Positions 24,701 to 36,059 of a stretch of DNA of 64,000 bases are shown here, in pieces. Position numbers and translations under genes: made by a program. Below the pieces are notes generated by a model, which saw only the letters and a list, made by a program, of their open reading frames with translations, was not told the origin of the DNA and did not search any database. Numbering within the stretch: position 1 is the first letter of the stretch; every line of letters starts with the position of its first letter. The stretch comes from Bradysia coprophila (lineage: Eukaryota > Arthropoda > Insecta > Diptera > Sciaridae), in assembly GCF_014529535.1 (NCBI RefSeq), contig NW_023503370.1:2283950-2347949 (forward strand), written 5' to 3'.

Positions 24701-27700
24701 TGTACGGGATCAAGAGCTCTTGGACAAAGAAGCGCGTCCCAATATTTTGATGTCAGTGCAGGCCCTGGAAAAGAAGGAACCGTACGATCGAAGAGATTAT
24801 AATGCGGGAAAGGTTAACGTAGAGATAACATTACTCGATTCGAACGACAATACTCCGGAATTCGAGATGGGTAATTTGTATGAATTTAAATGCAATATCG
24901 ACGCTCCTGTGGGCCACATAGTCGGATATGGTAACGTTACACTTATCGCATTATCATCAGTCGTATTCATTCGATGTTCATTCTTACAGTGACAGCAACT
25001 GATCCAGATGAGGGCCGTAATGGAATGATTTTATACGAATTGCAACATCCGAGAGGAAGTGGCGTTGTCCCTTTCAAATTAGACTCGAATTCTGGTGCGA
25101 TCATGGTTTCTGGTCCACTGCGACGTGGAAGAATCGCTGTGTTCGTTGAAGCAAGTGATCAGGTACGTCGGTACATCTGTTGTCGTATCTTTTTTGTTTA
25201 AAGCAATTCCTCACTCCTAGCCGGCTAATCCATCGGAAAGACGATTTTCATTGGCTGTTGTTACGATTGAAGTTGTCGCTGAAATATCCACTGGTGCTGT
25301 GGACTTTATCGGTGCTCCTTATGAGTTTTGGGTCGGTGCCGATGTTCCGATCGGGTCCTCTATTGGACAAATACGAACGAATTTAGACTTTGACGGGCAA
25401 AGTGAAGTTATGTACGACCTTTTGCATTCATACTCTGAGGGTGTGCCGTTCGCTGTTGAAGAAAGGTCTGGAATTGTGACGGTAATCCGAGATTTTGCTG
25501 ACTTTGATCGTGTATACTATGAGTTTGAAGCTGTAGCAGCGCACGTAAGTTGTTGGTTTGATAGACAATGCGTTCGAATAAAATGTTCTTTCCCTGTAGG
25601 AAGCAGTGGACAAGCCGTACAGCAAATTAATTCGTAGGAACTCAAAGTCCGAACGACAAATAACGAAAAATGGTGAAGTATTTGAGATTGACGAGGGAGT
25701 CATTTCAGACAGTCAAAATGTTCTGGTTACCAATGTGACCATTCACATTGTCAATCCGGACGATGAGCGGGGAATTTTGATGAGGTAATGAGGCTCAAAC
25801 TGTGAAAATTTCCCTAGACGAAGTTAAACTTATCTCGTGTTTCAGAGGCACATACGCCGATCCGATCGAATTTCATATCAAGGAAAATTTGGCTGGTGCA
25901 TTGATCGGTCAACTATTGTATCAGAATGCTACAGTGAAGCAACTAGAAAACTTTAAGCCTCAAGGGAAATCACTTCAGAGCAATACTACGACAACTGGTG
26001 ATGAGCCCAGAGAAATGTACAGCGCAAAGAGTGCGAGAAAAGACCGACAGATTTTCCAGAAAAATCCACACAACGGAACGAACAAAGCAAAGAAGAAGTA
26101 CACCCGGAAAAATCGCGACACTGACCTCTCGACATTTTATGTATCGGTTACACCAACCGTTTACTTCGACGATGTTTTATTCGGTGAAGAGGCTCAAACA
26201 ATTCTGAGCATAGCGGAACCTCTAACAGCACCAGCACCATTGAAGGGTAAGAATGCCAAGATCAAAGAATTGGAAACGGGCGAACATATTGAGTACAGCC
26301 GAAAATCGACTTACGACACTCGCATCAATGGGAAAGATAAGCCAAGTCACTACGAAACTTATGCAGCCACGAAATTCGTGAATCCCATATCCAATGACGA
26401 CATTCCGAATGATTCAATAGTGAGTGAGAGTCCCGATCAATCCTTAGACTCGGTGAACGTTCCGTCTGGGCCGGTGGAAGTTGTGATAACACCAAAGCCT
26501 CGAATTGCCAAGCAACGAAATCTATTTGTGCTAAAGCCGAACGTAACCGGCTCATCGCAAAAGATCGAAAAACGTTCCCACGACAGTTCGAATTTGCGAT
26601 TTTTCATTGCCAATCAGCAAGATGTTACCGACATGATTTCGATCACAAATGATGGAACATTAACAACCGTCAAAGCTTTGGACAGAGAAGTTCGCGATTT
26701 GTATCGGTTGACTGTTATAGCTGAATACTCCAAGGGTTACGTGAATGGGGCCGGCATTTATCAGGTGATTGTCCATGTCGACGACGTCAACGACAATCCG
26801 CCTGTGTTCAATCAAAGGTCATATTCCGGCATCATATTGGAGAATAGTCCGATGGGCAGCGATGTCTATGTCATCAATCAACAAATTTTCATCCATGATG
26901 CGGACAAAGGAATCAATGCCGACTTTACGGTAACGCTGAGTGGAGACGGTGCCGATTTGTTTAAAGTGGAATTGGTCAATGGTTCGGTGCCCAGCAATCA
27001 TACATTGCAGACGTTCGCTAAATATCCGAAAAATATGAACATTGCCGAGAGTTTTGCCAAATTGCAGATCATGTTGATGGACATAAAGACTCAGCCAATG
27101 AATGAACCACACTATGCCGTACGATTCGTTGGACCTAGGGTCTTAGATCGTGAACGCGAAAGTTTCTACGATCTGAAAATCATAGCAAAAGATCATGGCG
27201 GCCTAAGTTCCGTAGTTCCATTAAATATTTATGTGGCCGACGTTAACGACAACGCGCCCATATTCGACAAAATTGCTGTATTCAAAGACGTCGGCATTGA
27301 GATACTGGAATCGACAAACGATTTGGAAATATATTTTGTCGATCGTTTCGGTTCCGATTTTAATTCCGTCGCTGACCTCGGTCCAACGGTTGATCGGCGC
27401 AATGACAGCGAAAAGATCACCTACGGCATTAGTTTGCCGAACCGGGAAATCATGCAAATCGGCGAACGTGTCGCCATAGGTACACCGCGAGGTTTCAACA
27501 CCAATGACAATGTGTCCAAACGGATCAGAAAATCGAAACAGTACGAAACTCCGTATCCGCTATTCTCCTTGTCGGAGAAGATACCGGTCGGTAGTGTCAT
27601 TTTGAAAATATCAGCTACCGATGAGGATTACGACGAAAATGCTCAAATATTCTACGAAATTGTGTCGGAAACGTTCCTGCCGAAGAGAGTGATACCGAGG

Positions 27701-30700
27701 CAGGTGCACATAATGAAATACTTGGGCATCGATCGGCTATCGGGCGAAATCAAAACTAATCGTCCATTGCAAGCGGAGTCAGAGATTCGTCTCAATATAT
27801 CAGCGAAGGATGTTGGCGGATTAACTGACTACACGACGCTGAAATTTAAAGTGATCGACATAAATGATCATGCGCCGATGTTCGAAAAGCCTTGGTACAC
27901 ATTCGATGTGAATGAAGGAGTCTATGCTGGAAGCGTTTTGGGGAAAATTGTAGCTACTGATGAGGACTATGGAGACAATGCCAATGTTTCGTATAGCATC
28001 CAGGCTGAGAAAGCTATTCCGTTTTTTGTCACCCCATTTTCGGGTGTTCTGAAAATAAACGGCGAGCTCGATCGTGAAGCGAAATCCAATTACGAATTCA
28101 AAATAATGGCCACGGACAACAGTAAAAGTGAGATGAAACTATCGTCATTCGCTGAAATCGAGGTAAACGTGTTGGATCTGAACGATAATGCACCCGAATT
28201 TACCGGCTACGATGAAATCTATTACGCCCGTTCGATCGCTGAATTTGGTGGCAATGAACGAAAATTCATTAACGGCGATGGAATCACATCTGAGAACAAT
28301 CTACAAGATTTATCGAATCAACAGAACATTCCCGTGTACAAGGCCTATTTGAAGAAGACAACCGAACCGGGCACATTTGTCAAACAGATCTCAGCTATTG
28401 ATAAAGATTTTACGGGAAACGGAAATGGTCTGGTGATGTATGCCCTTCATCACAACCAGTTGCCGTACTTCTTTGAAATCGATTCACGCGATGGAATCAT
28501 TACGACAGTGTCAAAGTTTACGCGTTTCCACGGCTATGAGCATTTAAATCTGACAATTATTGCCTCTGATCTGGGCAGTCCGTCGCGAACTAGTTCGGCA
28601 TTGTTGCTGGTCAATTTACAGGGAGCCGATGTGTATGATGGCAACGATGAAGATCGTAATTTCCCGGAAAAATACTACGAAATCGAAGTGGTCGAAAATA
28701 GTGAGGTTCCATTGGAGTTGATTCAGCTGAATGTGACATCACAGGAGGAACACTACAAGTGGTCAATTGTTCCCGAAATGGAAGTGTTGGTGAATGATGA
28801 ATTCGAAATTGATGCCAAAAATGGAACATTGTGGTTGACGAGACCGCTTGACAGAGAAGCGAAAGACGCGTACAGTTTAAAGATCCGAGCAGAGAAGATT
28901 ACGCGTGAGGCTAAAGCAATGCCGACAATCACATATCCTATAAGCGACGACAAAATTCAAGGGCTGATGGACAACGAAGTTCGGGTGAGTAATTTTTGGA
29001 ATTTGAAGAAAATGTCACAAATTTTGAGTTAGGTGTGACCCCTCTTCTGTATACTAACACACCACATTGTCATCCAGATAATCATAAAAGTAATCGATGA
29101 AAATGATCACGAACCCAAATTTGTGGGAAATGGCAAGCCAATTATTGCCGTCATGCCGAACAGTGCCAATTTCGGCTTTCCCGTAACAAGAGTTCATGCC
29201 ACTGACCAAGACATCGGATTGAATGCGGATGTCAGATACAGTTTATTGAACGAACCTTCGAAATTGTTTGGAATCGATGCCATTAGTGGACGGATCAGAG
29301 TTCTCGGACCGACTCGAAATGAGCAGAGAGTGTATGGGTTCGATGTGAAGGCTACCGATCGACAAGGGGCTGATGATGGTCGCAGTTCCATTGCTAACGT
29401 TTTTGTGAGTAGAATTTTTGTTTGTTCAGGGTCAATGGTGTGTTGAACGATTGTGTAATATTTGATAGGTCTATGTTCTGGACGAACATCGTCAAGTCAG
29501 ACTTGTAATTGCTGGCGATCCGGTTGATGTGGAGAAAGAAATTGATACGTTAACTAGGTAACGAGATCACATTTTTTAAGTGGAAACATGAGCGGTCATT
29601 AGTCTCAACAATAAATTTTTCTTTCTAGAATGCTGAGCGATGCTACGGAACTGGACATACGGGTCCGTATGCTCGAACCGCATGTTGGAAGTGTAGATCC
29701 AGCGTAATTACCTTCAATGAAACCTTACTTTGCTCACTTTTCTAATAAGAATCCCATTTGTAGAACGGACGTTTTCATCTACGCAGTTGATCCGAGATCG
29801 AATTCTATCATTGACATGGACGACTTGCAGAGGTATGTCTGCGAGTTCCGTTCAAAATGCGAAACAATAAAAATTGAATTTTCCATTTTTTTAATCATCC
29901 AGTACCATGTCAACGGTGGCTATGCAGAATCTGACGACCTCAGCCCACATTCTCGAGCTGTCTCAAATCGGAAGCCACAATTTCAGGAACATAAACACCA
30001 TTCATAATGCTTCACTGAAAACACCCGAATTGGCTTCGATCATTTTGGCCGTTGTTGTTTTTGCAGGCGGATTGGCTACAGCGCTATGTGTAGTTTGTGT
30101 TAGAAATAAACGGTGAGCATAATTGAATTGATTATATCGATGTAAAGGCTAAAAGTAGAGATCACAATTAGTACCATAACGTGCACAAACCGCACAATCA
30201 CAAGGTGTAGTAATAAATGGGACGTTTTGCAATACTTATTTCACTTTGTACCATGTTATAATCAACGATTTACTTTTATCTAATATAATAAAACAAGACT
30301 GGTTTAATACAACGACTGTAGTTTTACATGTTTGGTGGTTTTACCAATTTTATGAAGCACAGATCACACACCACACCAAAGTCATTCAAATTAAATCAAT
30401 ACGTATCATCGAGAACCGAAACTCCTTGGAGAAATTAGGTAGATGATCGATGCTGGCAGTAGGATTTATTTTTGCACTGTTGATTTTCATGGTTGTAGTT
30501 GGTTATCATTTAAAAGTTTACACAGCTCGTAGTGTGAGAATTGCATATTTCGGTAAATTTGTAGGTAAATTTTCTTTGTGAAAGTAAGGCTCGGAATGGG
30601 ACGGATTTCAACCCTAACTTGAACTAAAATTTCAGGTTCGACGCGAATCTGTAACAGATGTTACATGCTACAGGCACTGAAGAGCCTACAATCATTAAAA

Positions 30701-33700
30701 CTTTTTTGCGAAGTTTCGGAAATTTTCACGATTTTTGCGGATCTCTCAAATCACAAATCACGTAAAAAATCGAGAAAACTCGCGAAAATTCATCAAAACG
30801 TCCTCACGATTATAGGTTCTGAAGTGTAGCAAACCACACTGTTCATGTTTCAAGCACTCTAACTTTAATCATTTTCATCTGGAATCTATTGATCTCGGCC
30901 TCGGCTCGGATCCACGAAATTCACCCGAAAACTGGAATTATGCCGACCGAGTGTGACAATAAACATCACCTGTCTAAGAAATCATTTATCACCGATTGCA
31001 TACAACCATGGCAGAGATAACTTTACTCTGTCTTGATACAACGTTTTTCTTAATAATGTCAACGAAAGGTTTCGTTTCCGTCGATGAGTTGAGAAAAAAA
31101 CTATTTCATCAGATGAGGGAACCTTTTCACTTTCTTCGCAATAGTTGGTACTGGAAGTCACTCTGTCCCATTCAATGTAAATAATGTTTTACATACGTCC
31201 ACATCTGTGGTGCTGAATCACATCCATCAATACGAACTGCATTTCCGTTCGATATAAAAAAAAGGTCAGCAACCTTACAGAGTACACACTTGCATTCCCG
31301 GATGTGTTATTTTCATTGGCTTTGTCAAGAAATTGCAATCGATTTTAAAATAACGGTATCAGTTGTAATTACTTCTTTTTTTTGCAAACGTACTTACATC
31401 ATGTTCTAGCTCACTGATCCTAGAACTGGTTGTTCAAGTTTCATTCTACATTCTCTATTAAATTGCAATTAAATGATCAGAATGTTTATGTACCGTCAGT
31501 GTAATGGTGTGGTTGTTACATTTTTTTTAAGTAATTTTTTTTTTATTCGATGCGGGTACCATTTTTCTTGTAGACGAAACCGGTTAAATGCACCAAGACA
31601 ACAGCTTGCATATTCCATATCAGGCACGCCCAGTACAGTACGCACAACAAGCAAATCATCGGGAAGCACAAAACCAATGTTACCATCTACACGAACGTTG
31701 AGTTCACAATTAATTTACCGTGACAGCAATAAACACATTACCAAGTAAATCACATCATGGCACGATGGAGGAAATTCGATTGAATGTTTTAACGGAACGA
31801 AAATTATTTTCCAGAGATAGACATGCAGACCGGCCCAGAGAGTACATTGATGTACCACTACCTCAGTCAGTATTAAACTATAATTTAGATCATGATAGCA
31901 GTTGCTTGCGCTACAATCAGATCCATCCACAGTAAGTAAATAGTCAGTCAGGACGAAAGTGAGAAGTCACAAATTCATTTTCAATGACGCAAATTATCGC
32001 ACGTGAAGCACGAAACAAGAGAAGAAAATTCAAAATTGTACCACCCGTATGTTTGTAGGAATTTGGACACATCGGTACCGTCTTTGCATTCAAGTGGACG
32101 TGATTCGGGATTGGATTTATCCCGTGAACGTAGCGAAAGTCCATCGAAACAGATTGTCCGGATTATGAGAGATTCGCAGGTGCGCAGTCGAATCGGCACC
32201 AAACGTAAGAAATGTACGTGCGGCCATGCCGAACAACACAGATGTAGTGGCGATGAGAGTAGGTTAGTTGATACAATGTTGCTAATTGGAGCACTTTACA
32301 CTAATAAGCACAAGAACGGATTTTTTGAACGTGAAAATTGTCATTATTCCTCCTCATAAAATCAGAATGCGGTGGGATAACATAACAATCAAAACATAAT
32401 TTACATAAATGAGTATAAAGTTAGCCTATAAAGTGAACAATGGAATAATGAAAATCAACTTGATTCATGTCATGAATTTGAACTTAGGGTTTGTTTGGGC
32501 TTTTGAGTCAAGAAAATAAATTTATTCCAACTTTGCTTTGTGAGCAAAAAGCATGGAAGTTCACCACTATTTTATGGTGTATTATGAGTGACGGTTGGAG
32601 ATTTTGATAAATTCATCGATGGTTCGCGTCTTTGCTAAAGTTCCAATGCGAACTTACCGCTTAAATTCACATGCGAAATATTTCTCGAAATTTTTAACTA
32701 TTACATCGACGAGGCGCCCTAGTTAATAAAAAAAATCTGTTCTAGTGCTTCTCACTACGTTGAAATGTGCCATGCGAACTCAAAACTGAATTATTTTCAT
32801 CTTTGTTTTCAGTGACAGCTATGAAGACTCGTTAAAGAACATCAAAGTGTGCAGAAGAACGTCACTGCCGAAAAATTCGGTATTCCGACGAAGCTTGCAA
32901 ATAAATGCGGTCGGAAGTAGAGGAATCAGACATTCATTTTCAGGTATGCAGATTGATCATTATAGCTCACATGTTGAATTTACATCTTAATTAGACGTAG
33001 GGTTAATGGGTTAATGTTCCACATTACAATTTGTAGTCCAATGAAAAATCTAGTTGGCAAAGTCTTGATTATTATTAGCTTCGCTATAGGACCGAATTAA
33101 CTTCTACAGTAGTAACTACTACGCGGTCCATCTCCAACTATCAGTACATTTTCCATTATTTTTGGCGAGATGTTGAAAGGATATTAATAAAATTCTATTT
33201 TCTCCTACATCTAGCTTTTATGAATCTCATAAACGAATTTTATTGTCTGTCCCATGCGAAAGTTGACCATTACACAACAGTTTGCCCCTTGCAAAAATGA
33301 TCCATTACGTGAAGAATATTCTTGTAACTCAACTTTCGCATGGAGCAGCAACAAACCAGAATAAATTGGATATTGGATGCTGCTAGGTTATTCAGTAATT
33401 CTGAAACAACCTTGTGATACCTAAAAACTCACTCGTCAGTTTCCTAGCAACTTGCTGCGGTAACTGTTTTTCGACAAGTTTAGTTGTATACCTCGGCTTC
33501 GACTCAGATTTACTAACTTTACACTTTTAAGCTTGTTGCTCAAAAAACCCGATAGTGAGCATCCAATGTAATCTACTATTATTTTCAAACTTGCGTTTAC
33601 GACAACCAAAATCGAAATAATTTTATTTAATGCGTTCTTAAGGCATCCGAGACGATTTGGTGCAGGGGTCACCCGGTTTGTTACAACATCATCGGATGGA

Positions 33701-33800
33701 CATAACCCGGACATCCGTTTCTGACTTGGAAGAACGGCTACGAAACTTGGAGCGAAGCTTTCGCGAACCATTTCACTTGAATAACAATTCGCGTTGTTGA
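12668..33800 (+). CDS. Cad89D: Large transmembrane cadherin, Cadherin-89D-like (18 coding exons)
   Basis: Calcium-dependent adhesion-type membrane protein. Proposed exons: 12668-12731, 23349-23974, 24040-24168, 24228-24930, 24990-25162, 25221-25544, 25600-25784, 25846-28984, 29078-29404, 29469-29557, 29629-29703, 29764-29832, 29903-30112, 31574-31744, 31815-31931, 32059-32262, 32813-32943 and 33643-33800. Phases agree throughout and give 2297 residues. A signal peptide is at 1-22. About 13 cadherin repeats follow, seen from linkers DINDNFP, DSDDQPP, DLNDNAP, DSNDNTP, DVNDNPP, DVNDNAP, DINDHAP, DLNDNAP and DENDHEP, with several degenerate linkers between. A long basic insert lies in the large exon. 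A membrane-adjacent domain (about 1890-1968) resembles those of CDH23/PCDH15-type cadherins. The membrane helix is at about 2010-2034 and the cytoplasmic tail at 2035-2297. The cadherin call is certain. The orthology rests on size and architecture and could be another large insect cadherin. Confidence 0.88.
12732..16430 (+). other. Cadherin intron 1, 5' part
   Basis: AT-rich intronic DNA without a recognisable gene. A small inverted repeat (AAATCTAGATTTC near 16125 against TAGATTTTCATTTGC near 16165) and a CTCGCCTTCGGCTCG motif (13803) shared with other repeats of the window are the only structures noted. Confidence 0.5.
16929..17113. repeat. Left LTR of the copia-type element
   Basis: 185 bp, TG..CA ends, preceded by the CTGCC duplication and followed at once by the primer-binding site at 17114. 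It contains no ORF. Confidence 0.92.
17694..17878. repeat. Right LTR of the copia-type element
   Basis: A second copy of the 185 bp repeat, preceded by the purine tract at 17683-17693 and followed by the CTGCC duplication. I could see no difference from the left copy by eye. Confidence 0.92.
18226..18330. mobile_element. Short palindromic MITE at the right edge of the split element
   Basis: GTATCTGTTTTGGACGATTG..CACTTTCG is followed, about 35 bp later, by its inverse CGAAATTGCC..CGTCCAAAACAGATAC. The loop includes GCGAACTTCGTTCGGGC. The same design occurs at 63124-63240. Confidence 0.75.
18342..21744 (+). other. Cadherin intron 1, middle part
   Basis: AT-rich intronic DNA. I found no gene, only a short GT microsatellite at 20217-20232 and several poly-A tracts. 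Confidence 0.5.
20217..20232. repeat. (GT)n microsatellite
   Basis: Eight uninterrupted GT units. Confidence 0.9.
21745..21885. repeat. Inverted repeat, MITE-like hairpin
   Basis: The left arm AGATCTCCAGCAACCGCATA (21745) is matched by the inverted right arm CCGGTTGCTGGAGAGCT. Each arm is about 37 bp with a few mismatches, around a loop of about 67 bp. The target duplication was not resolved. Confidence 0.7.
22255..22375. mobile_element. Diverged MITE of the TGCACCT family
   Basis: Starts TGCACATCTGTTTAAAATG. The right part, CCAATTCGTCAAAAC..TTGGACAGAGC, is its diverged inverse. The interior has AGCCGAAGGTGTTG, the family's CCTTCGGCT core on the other strand. The right boundary is approximate. 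Confidence 0.55.
22475..22583. mobile_element. MITE with TGTACCTCTGTCT/AGACAGAGGTGCA ends
   Basis: A 109 bp hairpin. The left half TATTTTGACGATTTAGAAG mirrors the right half CCAAATCGTCAAAATT, around a GAGCCGAAGAGGTGG loop. It is the same family as the elements at 5517 and 22255. TA precedes the left end but TT follows the right end. Confidence 0.75.
22584..23348 (+). other. Cadherin intron 1, 3' part
   Basis: Intronic DNA ending in the pyrimidine-rich acceptor TTCTTTTCTTTCCAG before 23349. The open frame at 22579-22818 has no family resemblance. Confidence 0.55.
30113..31573 (+). other. Long intron after the transmembrane exon of the cadherin
   Basis: The 1461 bp intron between the exon coding the membrane helix and the first tail exon. 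It contains CTCGGCCTCGGCTCGGATC (30894), a motif shared with several repeats of the window. A GCTACAGG.. to ..CTGAAGTGTAGC stretch (30668-30830) may be a decayed inverted-repeat element. Confidence 0.5.
33251..33343. mobile_element. MITE with CCCATGCGAAAGTTGA termini
   Basis: A 93 bp hairpin: CCCATGCGAAAGTTGAC on the left and the inverse CAACTTTCGCATGG on the right. It lies in the last cadherin intron and is a relative of the element at 11034. Confidence 0.75.
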
Positions 33801-34250
33801 ATTGTTGTCACGGAATGCGGATTTATAGATCAAATTTTACTTTTATTTTATTATTTTGTTTATTTTTAATTTAATTTGATAGAAATTCATTTTACCATTT
33901 TTGTTTTACCCATTTAACTGTAGTTTAATCATTGTGATTCGATTTTATTTTTATTAATATTATTTCGCGCAATCGAGTGTTGTGAGGCAAAATGTGGTAT
34001 TTCTGATGGACATTATACATTCGATGTTTTAATTTAAATTAAAAAAGATGAAAATCAGACGCTCAAATGAATTGGTGTACGACGCTGGATATAGCAGCTA
34101 ACAAGGAATAGTTGAAAAACTTTGAATTTATAATGTCGGTCATTAATTGGACGAACTATAACACTACATAGGATATTATCGTATACATATTCGCTTAGTC
34201 TATTAAGAAAATTTTGTAACAACCGCTGATTAATTCATAAAGTTTGTTAA

Positions 34251-34256
34251 AATAAA
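34251..34256 (+). terminator. Possible poly(A) signal of the cadherin transcript
   Basis: AATAAA about 450 bases after the stop codon at 33800, within AT-rich sequence. Other AT-rich hexamers occur in the same stretch, so the choice is uncertain. Confidence 0.35.
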
Positions 34257-34869
34257 CGAAACAAAAAATTAAAATCAAGTTGAATATTCTGATCGGCATT
34301 TTGTGGTCTGAGAGGATGCTTTTACTCCGGGAACCATGTTTAGAGCAGTGTGGAAGTATGTGGTTTGTTTACGAAGAAGTTGGTGGTAACTACAATTTTT
34401 AATTCCGAAGTAAAATGCATTTTTCATTCGTCTAATTAGAATGGAAATGGTTTGTTTACACAACAATTATAGGGATGAAAATTGGTAAACGTGACTTTTC
34501 ATTTTTATAGCCTGCATAACTGTATAAAACATGAAATCTATTACAACCCCAGACTTGTAAAATATATATGAAAATTCGTTGCACCATTGCATGAGTAATA
34601 TAAGACTATGCACCTCTTGCCGGAATTGCTATCGAGACGTGTGGGCATTGTTTGTTGGTCGAGCCGAAGGCGAGAACCCGGGTGAAAAAAAAAGTGGTCT
34701 CTGAGACCTATTTTAGACCGGTTCGCTTGTATGGCAGTGAGACTACGTATTTTTGACCTTTGAGACCGAAAATTCATCGAGATTGTTCATCGGAATTCAT
34801 CCGAGAATGGTGAGACGTCTCATTCGAGAATGGTTTTGAATTTGCGAGACGTCCTGAAACTAAGTGAGT

Positions 34870-35440
34870 GGTCTCATTTTGGATTTGCTAGACCTGGTGA
34901 GACTGACTGAGTGGTCTCGTTTCGGATTTGCTAGACCTGGTGAGACTGACTGAGTGGTCTCGTTTTGGATTTGCTAGACCTGGTGAGACTGACTGAGTGG
35001 TCTCGTTTTGGATTTGCTAGACCTGGTGAGACTGACTGAGTGGTCTCGTTTTGGATTTGCTAGACCTGGTGAGACTGACTGAGTGGTCTCGTTTTGGATT
35101 TGCTAGACCTGGTGAGACTGACTGAGTGGTCTCGTTTTGGATGTGCTAGACTGGTGAGACTGACTGAGTGGTCTCGTTTTGGATTTGCTAGACCTGGTGA
35201 GACTGACTGAGTGGTCTCGTTTTGGATTTGCTAGACCTGGTGAGACTGACTGAGTGGTCTCGTTTTGGATTTGCTAGACCTGGTGAGACTGACTGAGTGG
35301 TCTCGTTTTGGATTTGCTAGACCTGGTGAGACTGACTGAGTGGTCTCGTTTTGGATTTGCTAGACCTGGTGAGACTGACTGAGTGGTCTCGTTTTGGATT
35401 TGCTAGACCTGGTGAGACTGACTGAGTGGTCTCATTGCGA
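34870..35440. repeat. Minisatellite array, 43 bp unit, about 13 copies
   Basis: The unit contains GAGACTGACTGAGTGG, TCTCGTTTTGGATTTG and CTAGACCTGGT. About 13 nearly identical copies repeat every 43 bp (one is 42 bp), preceded by one diverged unit. The uniformity implies recent expansion or homogenisation. Confidence 0.93.
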
Positions 35441-35479
35441 ATTGCTATTTTAAAGACAGGAAAAAAAAAGATTTTTTTT

Positions 35480-35785
35480 AGACTATTTGAAACGTCTCTC
35501 ATATTCGAGCTTTTTTAGACTGTTTGAGACTTCTCTCATATTCGAGTTTTTTTTTAGACTGTTTGAGACGTCTCCCATATTCGAGTTTTTTTTTAGACTG
35601 TTTGAGACGTCTCCCATATTCGAGTTTTTTTAGACTGTTTGAAACGTCTCTCATATTCGAGCTTTTTTAGACTGTTTGAGACGTCTCTCATATTCGAGCT
35701 TTTTTTAGACTGTTTGAGACTTCTCTCATATTCGAGTTTTTTTTAGACTGTTTGAGACGTCTCTCATTTTTCGAGTTTTTTGTTC
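35480..35785. repeat. Array of TTTAGACTGTTTGAGACGTC units
   Basis: About eight units of roughly 37-42 bp, each with TAGACTGTTTGAGAC, GTCTCTCATATTCGAG and a T run of variable length. Confidence 0.88.
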
Positions 35786-35927
35786 GTATACTTCTTTATC
35801 GAGTCAACAGATGGCCACCACTTTTCATTTTTTTATAATTCGCTATTGTAAATGTAGAGAAGTGTTAGTAAATTTTATGAATTTATGAATTTTATTTTTA
35901 CCTTTTTTTTTATTTCGTGATGCTTTT

Positions 35928-35995
35928 TCCGGTCACCCATCCAAGTACTAACCGCGACCAATGATGCTTAACTTTCCAGTGCGGACCGCCAACGA
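35928..35995 (-). pseudogene. 5S rRNA-like fragment (internal promoter and 3' half)
   Basis: On the minus strand the sequence runs GGTCCGCACTGGAAAGTTA, then AGCATCATTGGTCGC, then GGTTAGTACTTGGATGGG, then TGACCGG. It follows the eukaryotic 5S rRNA from the A-box region (AAGCAGCGTCGGGC in canonical 5S) through the C-box (TTGGATGGGTGACC). The first third and the terminal stem are missing or unrecognisable, so it is not a working 5S gene. It could be a 5S pseudogene or the head of a 5S-derived SINE captured inside the foldback element. The copy is followed on the minus strand by an A-rich stretch. Confidence 0.8.
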
Positions 35996-36059
35996 CCTTA
36001 CGCTTGCTGCTAAATCTGACATATGTACTGGTAGTTCTATTTTTGAACCGTTGTTACAA

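Noticed and set aside
26325..27479. Several open frames inside the large cadherin exon
   Set aside because: Shadows of the cadherin frame, which continues uninterrupted for over 1000 codons with clear cadherin linkers.
34870..35440. CRISPR-like array of regularly spaced repeats
   Set aside because: The units are directly adjacent and identical throughout (no variable spacers), and the host is a eukaryote. It is a minisatellite.
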